From an uncultured Collinsella sp. (lineage in GTDB: Bacteria > Actinomycetota > Coriobacteriia > Coriobacteriales > Coriobacteriaceae): DNA of 64,000 bases. The notes beneath the pieces are model-generated. The model saw only the letters and a program-made list of their open reading frames with translations. It was not told the DNA's origin and did no database searches. The stretch is taken from NCBI GenBank assembly GCA_900541205.1, contig UQIV01000008.1, positions 1-64,000 of the forward strand, read 5' to 3'. Both the position numbers and the translations under genes were made by a program. How positions within the stretch are numbered: the first letter of the stretch is position 1; each line of letters begins with the position of its first letter. Of the stretch, positions 30,313 through 39,545 are shown one piece after another.

Positions 30313-30813
30313 ATGAATAGTGCGGTTACGCTGGTCGACTTCGATCGGTTGCTCAATGGACTCGACCATATCTATTCGGAGTTCTCGCGCGCCTGCGGCC
30401 TTTCGGACTGCGCCTATTGGATGCTCGTCGACACCAGCACGGCGGGCGGCAGTATTTCCGTAAGCCGTCTGACAAGCGAATGGTTCTACAGCAAGCAGAC
30501 CATCAACTCGGCAATTAAAACCTTGACGGCGCGGGGCTTCGCAACGTTGGAGTTTGCCGAAGGCAGTCGTAAGAACAAGGTTGTGAGCCTGACCGAAGAG
30601 GGCAGGCGATTTGCCGAGCGTTATGCGCTGCCGGCGCTCAAGGCCGAGCAGCGAGCCTTTGGCGCGCTTGAGCCGTGTGAGCAGCGCGAGATTATGCGCT
30701 TGATCGGCAAATTCTCTCAGGTGCTCGGCGAGGAGTGCGAGACATTTAAGCAGCATATCGCTGCCGAGAGCCAAGCCGAGAATCAAGGTGAGGGGGAGTC
30801 GTGCGACTGTTAA
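30313..30813 (+). CDS. MarR-family transcriptional regulator
   Basis: 166 aa. A central winged HTH (SVSRLTSEWFYSKQTINSAIKTLTARGF, then LEFAEGSRKNKVVSLTEEGRRFAE as the wing) is typical of MarR. It heads an operon with two ABC exporter subunits; the ABC gene start overlaps its end. It probably controls the exporter in response to a toxic compound. Confidence 0.9.
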   Translation: MNSAVTLVDFDRLLNGLDHIYSEFSRACGLSDCAYWMLVDTSTAGGSISVSRLTSEWFYSKQTINSAIKTLTARGFATLEFAEGSRKNKVVSLTEEGRRFAERYALPALKAEQRAFGALEPCEQREIMRLIGKFSQVLGEECETFKQHIAAESQAENQGEGESCDC

Positions 30814-32537
30814 TGAGGTTTTTGAAGCCCTACCGAGGGCTTGTCGCAGTGACGCTGCTGGTGCTGCTGGTGGATAACGTCGGTACGCTGTTGGTTCCCA
30901 CGATGCTGGCGAACATGGTCAACACCGGTATTACCACGGGCGATGTCGACTACATTTTACGCAACGGCCTATACATGTTTATCGCGACCAGCATGGCTAG
31001 CGGCGGCACGGTGCTGGGCTGCTATCTTTCGGCGCGCCTGGCCGCCAACGTGGCTTGCGATATCCGCAATGCCGTGTACGACAAATCGCTCGAGCTCGCG
31101 GCCAGCGATTTTGAGCGCTTTGGCACCGGATCGATGATCACGCGCTCGCTTAACGACATCAACGTGATTCAGCAGGCGATTCTGCAGACGATTCAGCTGG
31201 TGCTGCCCGTGCCGTTTTTGGCTGTGGCGGGCATCATCTTTGCCTGGTTTATCGATCCTGCCATGGGCACGCTTCTGGGCGTAGTCGTTGCGATTGTGCT
31301 GGTGGCGGCGGTCTTTACGGTTGCCAACGCGGCTCCGATCTTTATGCGCTTGCAGAGCTTTATCGACCGCATGAACGTGGTGCTGCGCGAAAACATCGTG
31401 GGCGTGCGCGTCATCCGTGCGTTTAACAAGGAGCGCCACGAGGAGCGGCGCCTGGACGAGGTGTTTAGCGACTACGCCGCCAACGCCATCAAAGTCAACC
31501 ACCTGTTTGTAGGCCTCGACAGCTCAAGCTTCTTTTTGATGAACATCGCCGAGGTGGCGGTGCTGTGGGTTGGCGGCAACCGCGTGGGCGCCCACGCCAT
31601 GCAGATTGCGAGTATCTCGGCGGTGCTGGAGTATGCAATTCTGATCCTGTTCTTTGTGATGATGGCCCAGATGGTGGTGCTGACGCTTCCGCGTGCTGCC
31701 GCGTGCCTGAACCGTGCGCAGCAGGTGCTGGAGATTGAGCCGAGCATCGTCGATGGCGAGCGCACGCTTGATGCGGCCGCGTCCGACTCAAAGGACGGGG
31801 CCGATGCGGTCGCCGTGTTCGATCATATGTCGTTTCGCTTTGACGACGCCGACGAGGACACGCTGTGCAATTTGAACTTTACTTGTCGTCGCGGTCAGAC
31901 GACCGCAATCGTCGGCTCGACGGGTTCGGGCAAGTCGACGGTGGCCAAGCTTCTGCTGCGCTTCCACGATGCCACCAAGGGCGCCATTCGCCTGGACGGC
32001 GTCGACCTGCGCGAGCTTTCGCAAGGCGAGATTCGCGGGCGCATTGCCTATGTGCCGCAGAAGGCGTGGCTGTTCTCGGGCACCGTGGCAAGCAATCTGC
32101 GCTTTGGCAACGAGGACGCGACCGAGGGCGACATGCTTCATGCGCTGCAGGTTGCCCAGAGCACCTTTGTGCTCGATCAGCCGCAGGGGCTCGATACCCC
32201 GGTGGCGCAGGGCGGCACGAACTTTTCGGGCGGCCAGCGCCAACGTCTGGCCATTGCTCGCGCGCTCATGAAGCAGGCCGATTTGTACATCTTCGATGAC
32301 AGTTTTTCGGCCCTGGACTTTAAGACCGATGCGGCCCTGCGCCATGCATTGCAAGACGAGACGCGCGATGCCGCGGTGCTCATCATCGCGCAGCGCATCT
32401 CGACGATTCTGCACGCCGATCAGATCGTCGTGCTCAAAGATGGCGAGGTTGTGGGTCTGGGCACGCATGGCGAGCTTATGGAAACCTGCGAGGTGTACCG
32501 CGCCATCGCGGAATCGCAGATGAAGGGAGGTGAGTAG
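30801..32537 (+). CDS. heterodimeric ABC exporter subunit, degenerate ATP site
   Basis: 578 aa. Six transmembrane segments in the first ~310 residues, then the NBD: Walker A GSTGSGKST near 371-379, signature FSGGQRQR near 475, Walker B ending FDDSFSALD near 495. The Asp in place of the catalytic Glu marks the degenerate half-site of BmrCD/LmrCD-type exporters. The GTG at 30801 has GAGGGGG upstream; an ATG at 30813 overlapping the MarR stop is an alternative start. Confidence 0.9.
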   Translation: MRLLMRFLKPYRGLVAVTLLVLLVDNVGTLLVPTMLANMVNTGITTGDVDYILRNGLYMFIATSMASGGTVLGCYLSARLAANVACDIRNAVYDKSLELAASDFERFGTGSMITRSLNDINVIQQAILQTIQLVLPVPFLAVAGIIFAWFIDPAMGTLLGVVVAIVLVAAVFTVANAAPIFMRLQSFIDRMNVVLRENIVGVRVIRAFNKERHEERRLDEVFSDYAANAIKVNHLFVGLDSSSFFLMNIAEVAVLWVGGNRVGAHAMQIASISAVLEYAILILFFVMMAQMVVLTLPRAAACLNRAQQVLEIEPSIVDGERTLDAAASDSKDGADAVAVFDHMSFRFDDADEDTLCNLNFTCRRGQTTAIVGSTGSGKSTVAKLLLRFHDATKGAIRLDGVDLRELSQGEIRGRIAYVPQKAWLFSGTVASNLRFGNEDATEGDMLHALQVAQSTFVLDQPQGLDTPVAQGGTNFSGGQRQRLAIARALMKQADLYIFDDSFSALDFKTDAALRHALQDETRDAAVLIIAQRISTILHADQIVVLKDGEVVGLGTHGELMETCEVYRAIAESQMKGGE

Positions 32538-32538
32538 C

Positions 32539-34545
32539 ATGACCGAGGAGCTCAAGAAGCAGGGCGGCGTTGATGACGCCGCTGCCGCGGGACTGGTCGA
32601 GGAAACGGTTGCCGTGGCACCCGAGCTGGATGACGCCGCCAAGGCCGCAGCCGAGCGCGAGGCTCGCCGCCAAGCGCTCTACGAGGAAAACGAACGTGCC
32701 GAGGACGAGCGCGCCCGCGCCGAGGCAGAGCGTATGCGCGACGTGGACGACGAAGACGAGGACGAGACGCCTCGGGATACCTGGGCGACGGTGCGCCGCC
32801 TGTGGAGTGAGGCTGCCGGCGACCATTGGCGCTTCTATATCGTGTTCGCGAGCATTGTGTTCTATGTCATCTTTAACACCGCCGCGCCGGCATATAGCGC
32901 CCGCGTGATCGATGAGCTGTGGGGCCACATTCAGGTAGCGTTTGTCAACAACGCCACCTTCAGCATCACCTGGGAGAACTGCGGCAGGACTATCTTCATC
33001 TACTTTTTGATTTGGACGGCCGCCGCTTCGTTCTACGCGCTCCAGAGCTTTTTGATGTCGAGCGTGGCCGAACGCCTCAATCTGCGCCTACGCAACCGCA
33101 TCGCACAAAAGCTCAACCGTCTGCCGCTTGCCTACTTTGATGCACATCGCCCCGGCGAAGTGGTCAGCCGCGCGACCAACGACCTGGACAAGATGTCCGA
33201 GAGCATGCAGCGCGGATTGTTGCAGCTGCTCGTGTCGATCGGCACGGTTGTTGGTGCTGTGAGCGTGATGTTCGTGTTCAGCGTGCAGCTTACGCTCGTC
33301 TTTCTGTTCTTTACGGCACTGTCGCTGCTGGTGACGAAGGTCGTCTCGCGCCGCACACACGATGTGACGGGCGAGCGCCAGGAGTGGGTGTCCAAGATTA
33401 CGAGTGCGGTCGAGGAAGGCTATTCGGGCCGTCTGGTGATCCGCGCGTTTAACCGCGAACGTCAGAGCTCCGCTGAGGTGCACGAGGCTTCGAAGGAACT
33501 GGCTCGTGTGAGCACCAAGGCCGACTTTATGATCAATGCTGTCGGCCCCGCGGTGCGCTTTATCGGCCGTTTGGCGCAGATCGTTATTGCGCTTGTGGGC
33601 TGCAGCATGCTGGTTGCCGGTCACATGACCGTCGGCGTGTTCCAGGCGTTCTTCCAGTTTATCTACGAGGCGTCCGAGCCCATGACGCAGTTGTCGTTTA
33701 CCTTCAACTCGCTGCAGAGCGCGCTGGCGAGTGCAGAGCGCGTGTTCGACCTGCTCGATGAGCCCGAGATGGAGGCCGATCCGCTGCCGGACAAGGCCGC
33801 CAAGCTGCCGGGTCGCGTGGAGGGCCGCGTCTCCTTTGAGCATGTGCGCTTTGGTTATTCGCCCGACAAGCCGCTTATGCGCGACGTGTCGTTTACCGCC
33901 GAGCCGGGCCAGAAGATTGCCGTGGTGGGAACCACGGGCGCAGGCAAGACGACGCTCATCAACTTGCTCATGCGCTTCTACGAGATTGACGGCGGGCGTA
34001 TTACGCTCGACGGCGTGGATACGAGCCGCATGGACCGCGGCGAGCTACGGCAGCAGTTTGGCATGGTGCTGCAGGACGCCTGGCTGTTCGATGGCACGAT
34101 TGCCGAAAACATCGCCTACGGCTGCCCCGAGGCAACGCGCGACGAAATTGTGGCCGCCGCTCGTGCCGCGCAGGTCGACTTCTTTGTGCGCACCATGCCG
34201 CAGGGCTACGACACGCGCGTGGCCAACGATGCCGAAAGCATCAGCCAGGGCCAGCGTCAGCTGCTGACCATCGCACGCGTGCTGCTCAACAACCCGGCGA
34301 TTCTCATCCTGGACGAGGCGACGTCGAGCGTGGACACGCGCACCGAGCTTGCCATCGGCCGCGCCATGGACGCGCTCATGCGCGGGCGCACGAGCTTTGT
34401 GATCGCGCACCGTCTGTCGACGATCGTGGATGCCGACCTGATCTTGGTCATGGATCACGGCAACATTATCGAGCAGGGCACGCATAAGGAGCTGCTGGCT
34501 GCCGAGGGTGCCTACGCCGACCTCTATCTGAGCCAGTTCGCATAA
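32539..34545 (+). CDS. heterodimeric ABC exporter subunit, catalytic
   Basis: 668 aa partner of the preceding gene, whose stop is one base away. The first ~80 residues are a charged, Ala/Glu/Arg-rich, probably coiled-coil extension with an acidic VDDEDEDET end, unusual for the family. A six-segment membrane domain follows. The NBD has Walker A GTTGAGKTT near 464, Walker B LILDEATS near 588 and a non-canonical signature SQGQRQ near 567, as expected of the catalytic subunit. GGGAGG precedes the ATG at 32539. Confidence 0.92.
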   Translation: MTEELKKQGGVDDAAAAGLVEETVAVAPELDDAAKAAAEREARRQALYEENERAEDERARAEAERMRDVDDEDEDETPRDTWATVRRLWSEAAGDHWRFYIVFASIVFYVIFNTAAPAYSARVIDELWGHIQVAFVNNATFSITWENCGRTIFIYFLIWTAAASFYALQSFLMSSVAERLNLRLRNRIAQKLNRLPLAYFDAHRPGEVVSRATNDLDKMSESMQRGLLQLLVSIGTVVGAVSVMFVFSVQLTLVFLFFTALSLLVTKVVSRRTHDVTGERQEWVSKITSAVEEGYSGRLVIRAFNRERQSSAEVHEASKELARVSTKADFMINAVGPAVRFIGRLAQIVIALVGCSMLVAGHMTVGVFQAFFQFIYEASEPMTQLSFTFNSLQSALASAERVFDLLDEPEMEADPLPDKAAKLPGRVEGRVSFEHVRFGYSPDKPLMRDVSFTAEPGQKIAVVGTTGAGKTTLINLLMRFYEIDGGRITLDGVDTSRMDRGELRQQFGMVLQDAWLFDGTIAENIAYGCPEATRDEIVAAARAAQVDFFVRTMPQGYDTRVANDAESISQGQRQLLTIARVLLNNPAILILDEATSSVDTRTELAIGRAMDALMRGRTSFVIAHRLSTIVDADLILVMDHGNIIEQGTHKELLAAEGAYADLYLSQFA

Positions 34546-34574
34546 TGTGACAAAGGGACAGTCTCTTTGCCACA
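34546..34574 (+). repeat. GGGACAG hairpin, family B, TGTGACAAAG arms
   Basis: TGTGACAAAG and CTTTGCCACA pair around a GGACAGTCT loop directly after the ABC stop codon. It resembles the copy at 58202. Confidence 0.8.
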
Positions 34575-34582
34575 TCACAAAT

Positions 34583-34619
34583 AAGGCGCGCCGGGGGTGA
34601 ATCCTCTGGCGCGCCTTTG
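34583..34619. terminator. terminator between the ABC exporter and cysE
   Basis: AAGGCGCGCC and GGCGCGCCTT form a perfect stem; a short T stretch follows. The genes converge. Confidence 0.75.
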
Positions 34620-34653
34620 CGTTGGCGTTAATGTCGTCGGTGGTCGTCCGCCT

Positions 34654-35358
34654 CTAGCGTTCGTCCACGAGCTTGGCGACGAGGGCTTTGAGCTCGGCCA
34701 CCTCTCGCTCGAGTTCCTTGACGCGGCGGGCATTCTCGGTGATGCCCTGGCGGTTGAGGGCACTCTGCTCGGCGGCGTCATCGGGCATGTACTCGCGATG
34801 CTGCTTGGCATCGAAGCTCTCCTCGAACACGCGGCAGCCGTTGCGCTTGATGATGCGTCCCGGCACGCCCACGACGGTGCAGTTGTCGGGCACGTCCTTG
34901 ACGACAACCGAGTTGCCGCCGATTTTGACGTTGTTGCCGATGCGGATGTTGCCGAGCACCTTGGCGCCCGTGCCCACGGTGACGTTGTTGCCTAGGGTGG
35001 GGTGGCGCTTGCCGGTCTCGTTGCCGGTACCGCCGAGCGTGACGCCCTGGTAGAGCACGCAGTTGTCACCCACAATGGTGGTCTCGCCGATGACGACGCC
35101 CATGGCGTGGTCGATAAAGAAATGTTTGCCGATCTGTGCGGCGGGATGAATCTCGACGCCGGTGATATGACGGGTGAGCTGCGAGAGCACACGGGCGAGC
35201 GAGCGATGGCCATGCTCCCAGAGCCAGTGCTCGGGCACGTGGTTCCACTTGGCGTGCAGGCCAGGATAGGAAAGGAAGATGACCAGACCGTTTTGCGCAG
35301 CGGGGTCCTGCGCTTGGACGGTCTTGATGTCCTCGCGAATGGTATTGATAAAGCTCAC
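34654..35358 (-). CDS. cysE: serine O-acetyltransferase
   Basis: 234 aa. Makes O-acetylserine from serine and acetyl-CoA for cysteine synthesis. The left-handed beta-helix is seen from [24 protein letters not shown] through [24 protein letters not shown], with catalytic His in FIDHAMG and [13 protein letters not shown]. The GTG at 35358 with GGGAGGG upstream is the best start; the frame is open a further 29 codons. The C-terminal ~40 residues form a charged coiled coil, longer than usual. No cysK is adjacent. Confidence 0.9.
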   Translation of the reverse strand: MSFINTIREDIKTVQAQDPAAQNGLVIFLSYPGLHAKWNHVPEHWLWEHGHRSLARVLSQLTRHITGVEIHPAAQIGKHFFIDHAMGVVIGETTIVGDNCVLYQGVTLGGTGNETGKRHPTLGNNVTVGTGAKVLGNIRIGNNVKIGGNSVVVKDVPDNCTVVGVPGRIIKRNGCRVFEESFDAKQHREYMPDDAAEQSALNRQGITENARRVKELEREVAELKALVAKLVDER

Positions 35359-35581
35359 CGGCCGCCCTCCCTTAGCGCCATGGCAATGCGATTCAATAAA
35401 GTATAGCGATTCGCTAGGGATTAGAAAGAGCAATCTTGGCGGCATTGCGCGACAGGTGTCAGTTATGCAAACTTGCTGGTAATGGAGTCATGCTTTTGTG
35501 GGGTTGCGCACGAGGGGGCACCGCAACCGTATACTGGTCAACTTGGACGTATCCGCGCCCACAACTGAGAGGTTTTACTTC

Positions 35582-36229
35582 ATGGGTTTCATCAATTTTA
35601 TTGCCGAGCTGCTTAAGGACCCGCGCACCGCGATCGCCAGCTGGATCGCCGCCGGCCCGCTTATGGCCTACGGCTGCGTGTTCCTGATTATCTTTATCGA
35701 GACGGGCGTGGTGTTCTTCCCGTTCCTCCCCGGCGATTCGCTGCTGTTTGCTTCGGGCTTCTTTGCCCACAACGGTGGCTTTAACATTGTGGCCCTGCTG
35801 GCCGTCGCATGGGCGGCTGCCATCTTGGGTGATCAGTGCAACTTTATGATCGGTCACTTCTTTGGCAAAAAGATCATCGCTTCGGGCAAGGTCAAGGCCA
35901 TGACGCCCGAGCGCATTAAAAAGTCCGAGGACTTCTTGGACAAGTGGGGCCACCTGGCTATTTTCCTGGGCCGTTTCTTCCCGTTTATCCGCACTTTTGT
36001 GCCCTTTATCGCCGGCATGGGCGGCATGCACTGGCGCAATTTTGTCATCTTTAACGTGCTGGGCGGCATTACCTGGTCGACGCTCTTCACACTGCTGGGC
36101 TACTTCTTTGGCGGCATCCCCTTTGTGCAGGAGCACTTTGAGCTGCTAATCGTCGGCATCGTTGCCGTGTCGATCATCCCGACCGTGGTCGGTCTGGTTA
36201 AGGCTAAGCTGGGCAAAAAGAACGCGTAG
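35582..36229 (+). CDS. DedA-family membrane protein
   Basis: 215 aa with 5-6 hydrophobic segments. The DedA/SNARE-associated motif FLPGDSLLFASGFFA and the second half-repeat FGRFFPFIRTFVPFIAGMGGMHWRNF are clear. The family includes lipid scramblases or flippases for undecaprenyl phosphate and phosphatidylethanolamine. GAGAGG precedes the ATG at 35582. Confidence 0.92.
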   Translation: MGFINFIAELLKDPRTAIASWIAAGPLMAYGCVFLIIFIETGVVFFPFLPGDSLLFASGFFAHNGGFNIVALLAVAWAAAILGDQCNFMIGHFFGKKIIASGKVKAMTPERIKKSEDFLDKWGHLAIFLGRFFPFIRTFVPFIAGMGGMHWRNFVIFNVLGGITWSTLFTLLGYFFGGIPFVQEHFELLIVGIVAVSIIPTVVGLVKAKLGKKNA

Positions 36230-36258
36230 CTCGAGTCAGCGCGCAAACCGTGCAGTTG

Positions 36259-36292
36259 AGGCCCGTCACCGCTTACGGTGGCGGGCCTTTTT
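36259..36292 (+). terminator. terminator after the DedA gene
   Basis: AGGCCCGTCACCG and CGGTGGCGGGCCT pair, with a bulge, before a run of T. Confidence 0.85.
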
Positions 36293-36312
36293 GCTTCGGT
36301 CAAATGAAAATA

Positions 36313-36328
36313 CTTTAGTTAGTTAAAG
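36313..36328. promoter_or_regulatory. imperfect palindrome upstream of ilvE
   Basis: CTTTAGTTAGTTAAAG lies about 30 nt before a TACAAT -10 (36359-36364). The same motif in inverse sense with one change is at 11425-11440 before the amino acid importer. Confidence 0.45.
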
Positions 36329-36517
36329 AAAAACGTTTTATCCGACGCGCGTGCGGAGTACAATCTCGTGCATGCGAATCGACGTGCCATCGGCTTTGAT
36401 GCTGCTCGCGTGTCCCGTCCGGCTCTACGCTCCGGGCGTGCGACGTTGCGACGCGGTCGGCCTCGGTCCTTGCGTGCGGGTTCGCGAGTATGCAACTGTG
36501 TATGTAAGGAGCGACAT

Positions 36518-37570
36518 ATGACTGTCGAGAAAAAGGATATCGATTGGGGTAGCCTCGGCTTTGGCTACATGAAGACCGATTACAGCTACGAGGCCCATTG
36601 GAAGGACGGCGAGTGGGACGAGGGTGGCCTGACCACCGACCACACCCTGCATGTCTCCGAGTGCGGCGGCATCTTCCATTACTGCCAGGAGGTCTTTGAG
36701 GGCCTGAAGGCCTACACCGCCGAGGACGGCAGCATCGTCTGCTTCCGTCCCGACATGAACGCCGAGCGTATGTACAACTCTGCGCAGCGCCTCGAGATGC
36801 CCCCGTTCCCCAAGGACAAGTTCGTTGAAGCCGTCAAGCAGGTCGTTTCTGCCAACGCCGCCTGGGTTCCGCCCTTCGGTTCCGGTGCGACCCTGTACGT
36901 GCGTCCGTTTATGATCGGCTCCGGTGACGTGATCGGCGTGGCTCCCGCTCCTGAGTACACGTTCCGCATTCTCGTGACCCCGGTCGGTCCGTACTTTAAG
37001 GGTGGCCTCAAGCCCGTCAAGCTGCGCGTTTCCGAGTATGACCGTGCGGCACCTCACGGCACCGGCAACATCAAGGCCGGCCTGAACTACGCCATGTCCC
37101 TCAAGCCCACGATGGAGGCCCATCGCGAGGGCTATGCCGAGAACCTGTATCTCGACTCCGAGTCCCGCACCTATGTCGAGGAGACCGGCGGCGCCAACGT
37201 TCTGTTCGTGAAGGAGGACGGCACGCTCGTCGTTCCGCAGTCGCACACCGACTCCATCCTGCCCTCTATCACCCGTCGCTCGCTCGTTCAGGTCGCTCAG
37301 GACCTGGGCATGACCGTTGACCAGCGTCCCGTCGAGTGGGCCGAGGTCAAGGCCGGTACCTTTGTCGAGTGCGGCCTGTGCGGCACCGCTGCCGTCATCT
37401 CCCCGGTTGGCGAGATCGACAACAAGGTTTACGGCGCCGACGAGACCGTGACCTTCCCGGCTGGCTACACCGAGATCGGCCCTGTGATGAAGAAGCTCCG
37501 CGAGACTCTGACCGGCATCCAGTCTGGTGCTGTCGAGGACAAGCACAACTGGGTTTACACCGTCGCGTAA
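36518..37570 (+). CDS. ilvE: branched-chain amino acid aminotransferase
   Basis: 350 aa fold-type IV PLP enzyme that interconverts branched-chain amino acids and 2-oxo acids. PLP lysine lies in GTGNIKAGLNYA; the motif YLDSESRTYVEETGGANVLFV and the C-terminal FVECGLCGTAAVISPVG support IlvE of type II. TAAGGAG precedes the ATG. The gene is monocistronic, with a terminator after it. Confidence 0.94.
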   Translation: MTVEKKDIDWGSLGFGYMKTDYSYEAHWKDGEWDEGGLTTDHTLHVSECGGIFHYCQEVFEGLKAYTAEDGSIVCFRPDMNAERMYNSAQRLEMPPFPKDKFVEAVKQVVSANAAWVPPFGSGATLYVRPFMIGSGDVIGVAPAPEYTFRILVTPVGPYFKGGLKPVKLRVSEYDRAAPHGTGNIKAGLNYAMSLKPTMEAHREGYAENLYLDSESRTYVEETGGANVLFVKEDGTLVVPQSHTDSILPSITRRSLVQVAQDLGMTVDQRPVEWAEVKAGTFVECGLCGTAAVISPVGEIDNKVYGADETVTFPAGYTEIGPVMKKLRETLTGIQSGAVEDKHNWVYTVA

Positions 37571-37627
37571 GCTGTCTTAGCTGTCCGGCCCGAGGGCGGC
37601 CTTCCCTCCCGGCGTGTCCTCGGACAT

Positions 37628-37670
37628 GAAAGAACCCCCGCTGTGCACTACGTGCGGCGGGGGTTCTTTC
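37628..37670 (+). terminator. terminator after ilvE
   Basis: GAAAGAACCCCCGC and GCGGGGGTTCTTTC are perfect arms. Confidence 0.88.
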
Positions 37671-37978
37671 GTCCTGCGGAGTGCGCCGGAAAGGAAGGCC
37701 GCGCTTTTGTTTTGGTTCGCGCCATGTGGGGGGGGGTGGTGGCGACGTGCATTTTTGCGAGTATTCTGCAATCGAAGGCCCCTGCATACCGACCTCGGGC
37801 AAAAAATCGGGATTTCTCGATGTTTTCTACGGATGATGGGCGGGGTTATGGGCTGGCAGCGTTTGAATTGCAGGGATATTCGCGGTCTTTGGCATTTATC
37901 GTGGCGCCCGAAGCTCTTGGTTATGTTGAATACTCCTAAAAATGCACGGCGCTTAGAGGGGGACCTTCGCGAAAAAGG

Positions 37979-38017
37979 AAACCGCCCCGTCGAAGTATGC
38001 ATTCGACGGGGCGGTTT
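37979..38017 (-). terminator. terminator of the LemA gene
   Basis: AAACCGCCCCGTCGAA and TTCGACGGGGCGGTTT form a perfect 16-bp stem, followed on the minus strand by TTTCCTTTTTC. Confidence 0.88.
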
Positions 38018-38053
38018 ATACATTTGGCCGATTAAGGATGCGCTGCCAAACTA

Positions 38054-38605
38054 CTAGAACTTGACGGTCGGGGCCTGGCGGGCTGCTTCGGCGGCCTCGA
38101 AGCCCTGGCGCTCCTTAAACTGGAAGATGCCGGCAAAGATGACAGCCGGGAACGTCTGGATAGCGTTATTGTAGCTGAGCACGCAATCGTTGTAGCTCTG
38201 GCGTGCATAGCTAATCTTGTTCTCGGTATCCTCGAGCGATGCCTGCAGCTGCGTAAAGTTGGTGTTTGCCTTAAGGTCGGGGTAGGCCTCGGCCACGGCA
38301 AAGAGCTGGCGCAGCGCACCGGTCAGCACGTTGTCGGCTTCCATCTTGGCCTCGGGCGTGGTGGCCTTGACGGCGGTGTTGCGCGCGCTGATCACGGCGG
38401 AGAGCGTCTCCTGCTCGTGCTTGGCGTAGCCCTTGACGGTCTCGACCAGGTTGGGGATCAGGTCGTTGCGGCGCTGCAGCTGCGTATCGATGTTCTGCCA
38501 GGCGTTATCGATGCGGTTACGCTTGGTGACCATGTTGTTGTAGATGCCGGCGATGGCGCAGACAATCACAATGACAACAACGATGCCGATGATGACGGTA
38601 ATCAT
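38054..38605 (-). CDS. LemA-family protein
   Basis: 183 aa. An N-terminal membrane segment (TVIIGIVVVIVIVCAIAGIY) anchors a helical domain starting NRIDNAWQNIDTQLQRRNDLIPNLVETVKGYAKHE, the classic LemA signature (given by its parts). The start at 38605 follows GGAGACATC. Function in bacteria is poorly defined; often found with a TPM-domain gene, which is absent here. Confidence 0.93.
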   Translation of the reverse strand: MITVIIGIVVVIVIVCAIAGIYNNMVTKRNRIDNAWQNIDTQLQRRNDLIPNLVETVKGYAKHEQETLSAVISARNTAVKATTPEAKMEADNVLTGALRQLFAVAEAYPDLKANTNFTQLQASLEDTENKISYARQSYNDCVLSYNNAIQTFPAVIFAGIFQFKERQGFEAAEAARQAPTVKF

Positions 38606-38804
38606 GATGTCTCCGTTTCGAATGGCCGCGGCGGCATGCGCCAGCTGCCGTTGGTATAACGCTACTAGTATACCCGCAACGTTTCGCCGTGCCGAACTTT
38701 CCGGCAAGTGTTATGTTTTCGGCGGGGTCGGCACCGGGGCAAGGCGCGCGAGGTACAGGTGTAAGATATGCGACAGATTGAAGAGTGTTGTCTTTGCTCT
38801 GAGG

Positions 38805-39401
38805 ATGGCGATACCAGTGGACCTTCGCATTAAGAAAACCTACCGCGCCCTGTTCGATGCCTTCACCGAGCTTCTCGAGGAGCATCGTTTTGAGGACCTG
38901 ACGGTTGCCATGCTGTGCGACCGCGCCATGATTCGCCGCACGACGTTCTACAAGCACTTTCGCGACAAGAACGATTACTTTGCCTTTTATATCGATGAGC
39001 TCATGTCGGGCTTGCCGCAAAAACAGCCCGATGAGGCCGGCGCAGTGTCTGCCGAGGACGTGCACGCGCTTCGGCACGCGATTTTGGACGATGCCATGGA
39101 TTTGATTCTGGCGCACGAGCGGCTCATGGATAACATTTTGGCAAGCAGCATGTCGGGCATGTTGACCAACGTTATTTGCGACCGTATTGCCCGCTCCATC
39201 CGTGAGCGTGTGATGAACGTGCTTGCCGAGGATGCCCTGGCCCCCGTGTCACTTGAGACGACGTCTGAGTTTGTCGCCGGCGGTATTATCCGACTTTTCA
39301 CGATATGGTGGGAATCGGGCCACGATCTTGAGCGTCGACCTGAGATGGCCGACGTGGTCGATGCGCTGTTCGAGCGGACCATGACACCGGTGCATCACTA
39401 A
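38805..39401 (+). CDS. TetR-family transcriptional regulator
   Basis: 198 aa. N-terminal HTH with ALFDAFTELLEEHRFEDLTVAMLCDRAMIRRTTFYKHFRDKNDYF, typical of the YxaF/DhaS-type TetR group. The start is uncertain: ATG 38805 has GAGG directly before it, while a GTG at 38817 has better spacing. Ligand and targets are unknown; it lies next to the tRNA-Ser gene, divergent from lemA. Confidence 0.88.
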   Translation: MAIPVDLRIKKTYRALFDAFTELLEEHRFEDLTVAMLCDRAMIRRTTFYKHFRDKNDYFAFYIDELMSGLPQKQPDEAGAVSAEDVHALRHAILDDAMDLILAHERLMDNILASSMSGMLTNVICDRIARSIRERVMNVLAEDALAPVSLETTSEFVAGGIIRLFTIWWESGHDLERRPEMADVVDALFERTMTPVHH

Positions 39402-39404
39402 AAG

Positions 39405-39494
39405 TGGCGGAGAGAGGGGGATTCGAACCCCCGGAACGCTCTCGCGCTCAACGGTTTTCAAGACCGCCGCATTCAACCGCTCTGCCATCTCTCC
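39405..39494 (-). tRNA. tRNA-Ser (anticodon UGA)
   Basis: 90-nt class II tRNA on the minus strand. It starts GGAGAGATGGCAGAGCGG, has anticodon TGA in the loop CTTGAAA, a long variable arm, GGTTCGAATCC in the T arm, and an encoded CCA end. It reads UCN serine codons. Confidence 0.95.
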
Positions 39495-39545
39495 GTGAGT
39501 CGTAATGATAGCATCGTTTTGAATTTGCAACAGGGAAGGCGAACG

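Larger units (their letters stand above)
37571..38053. other. intergenic region after ilvE
   Basis: Apart from a terminator at each end, about 300 nt (37671-37978) hold no convincing gene. A run of eight G lies near 37727-37734. Several short overlapping frames exist but lack ribosome sites and any family likeness. No RNA motif was recognised. Confidence 0.5.

Noticed and set aside
37671..37978. Possible small genes between ilvE and lemA
   Set aside because: Overlapping frames on both strands without ribosome sites or family likeness, one of them crossing a terminator.
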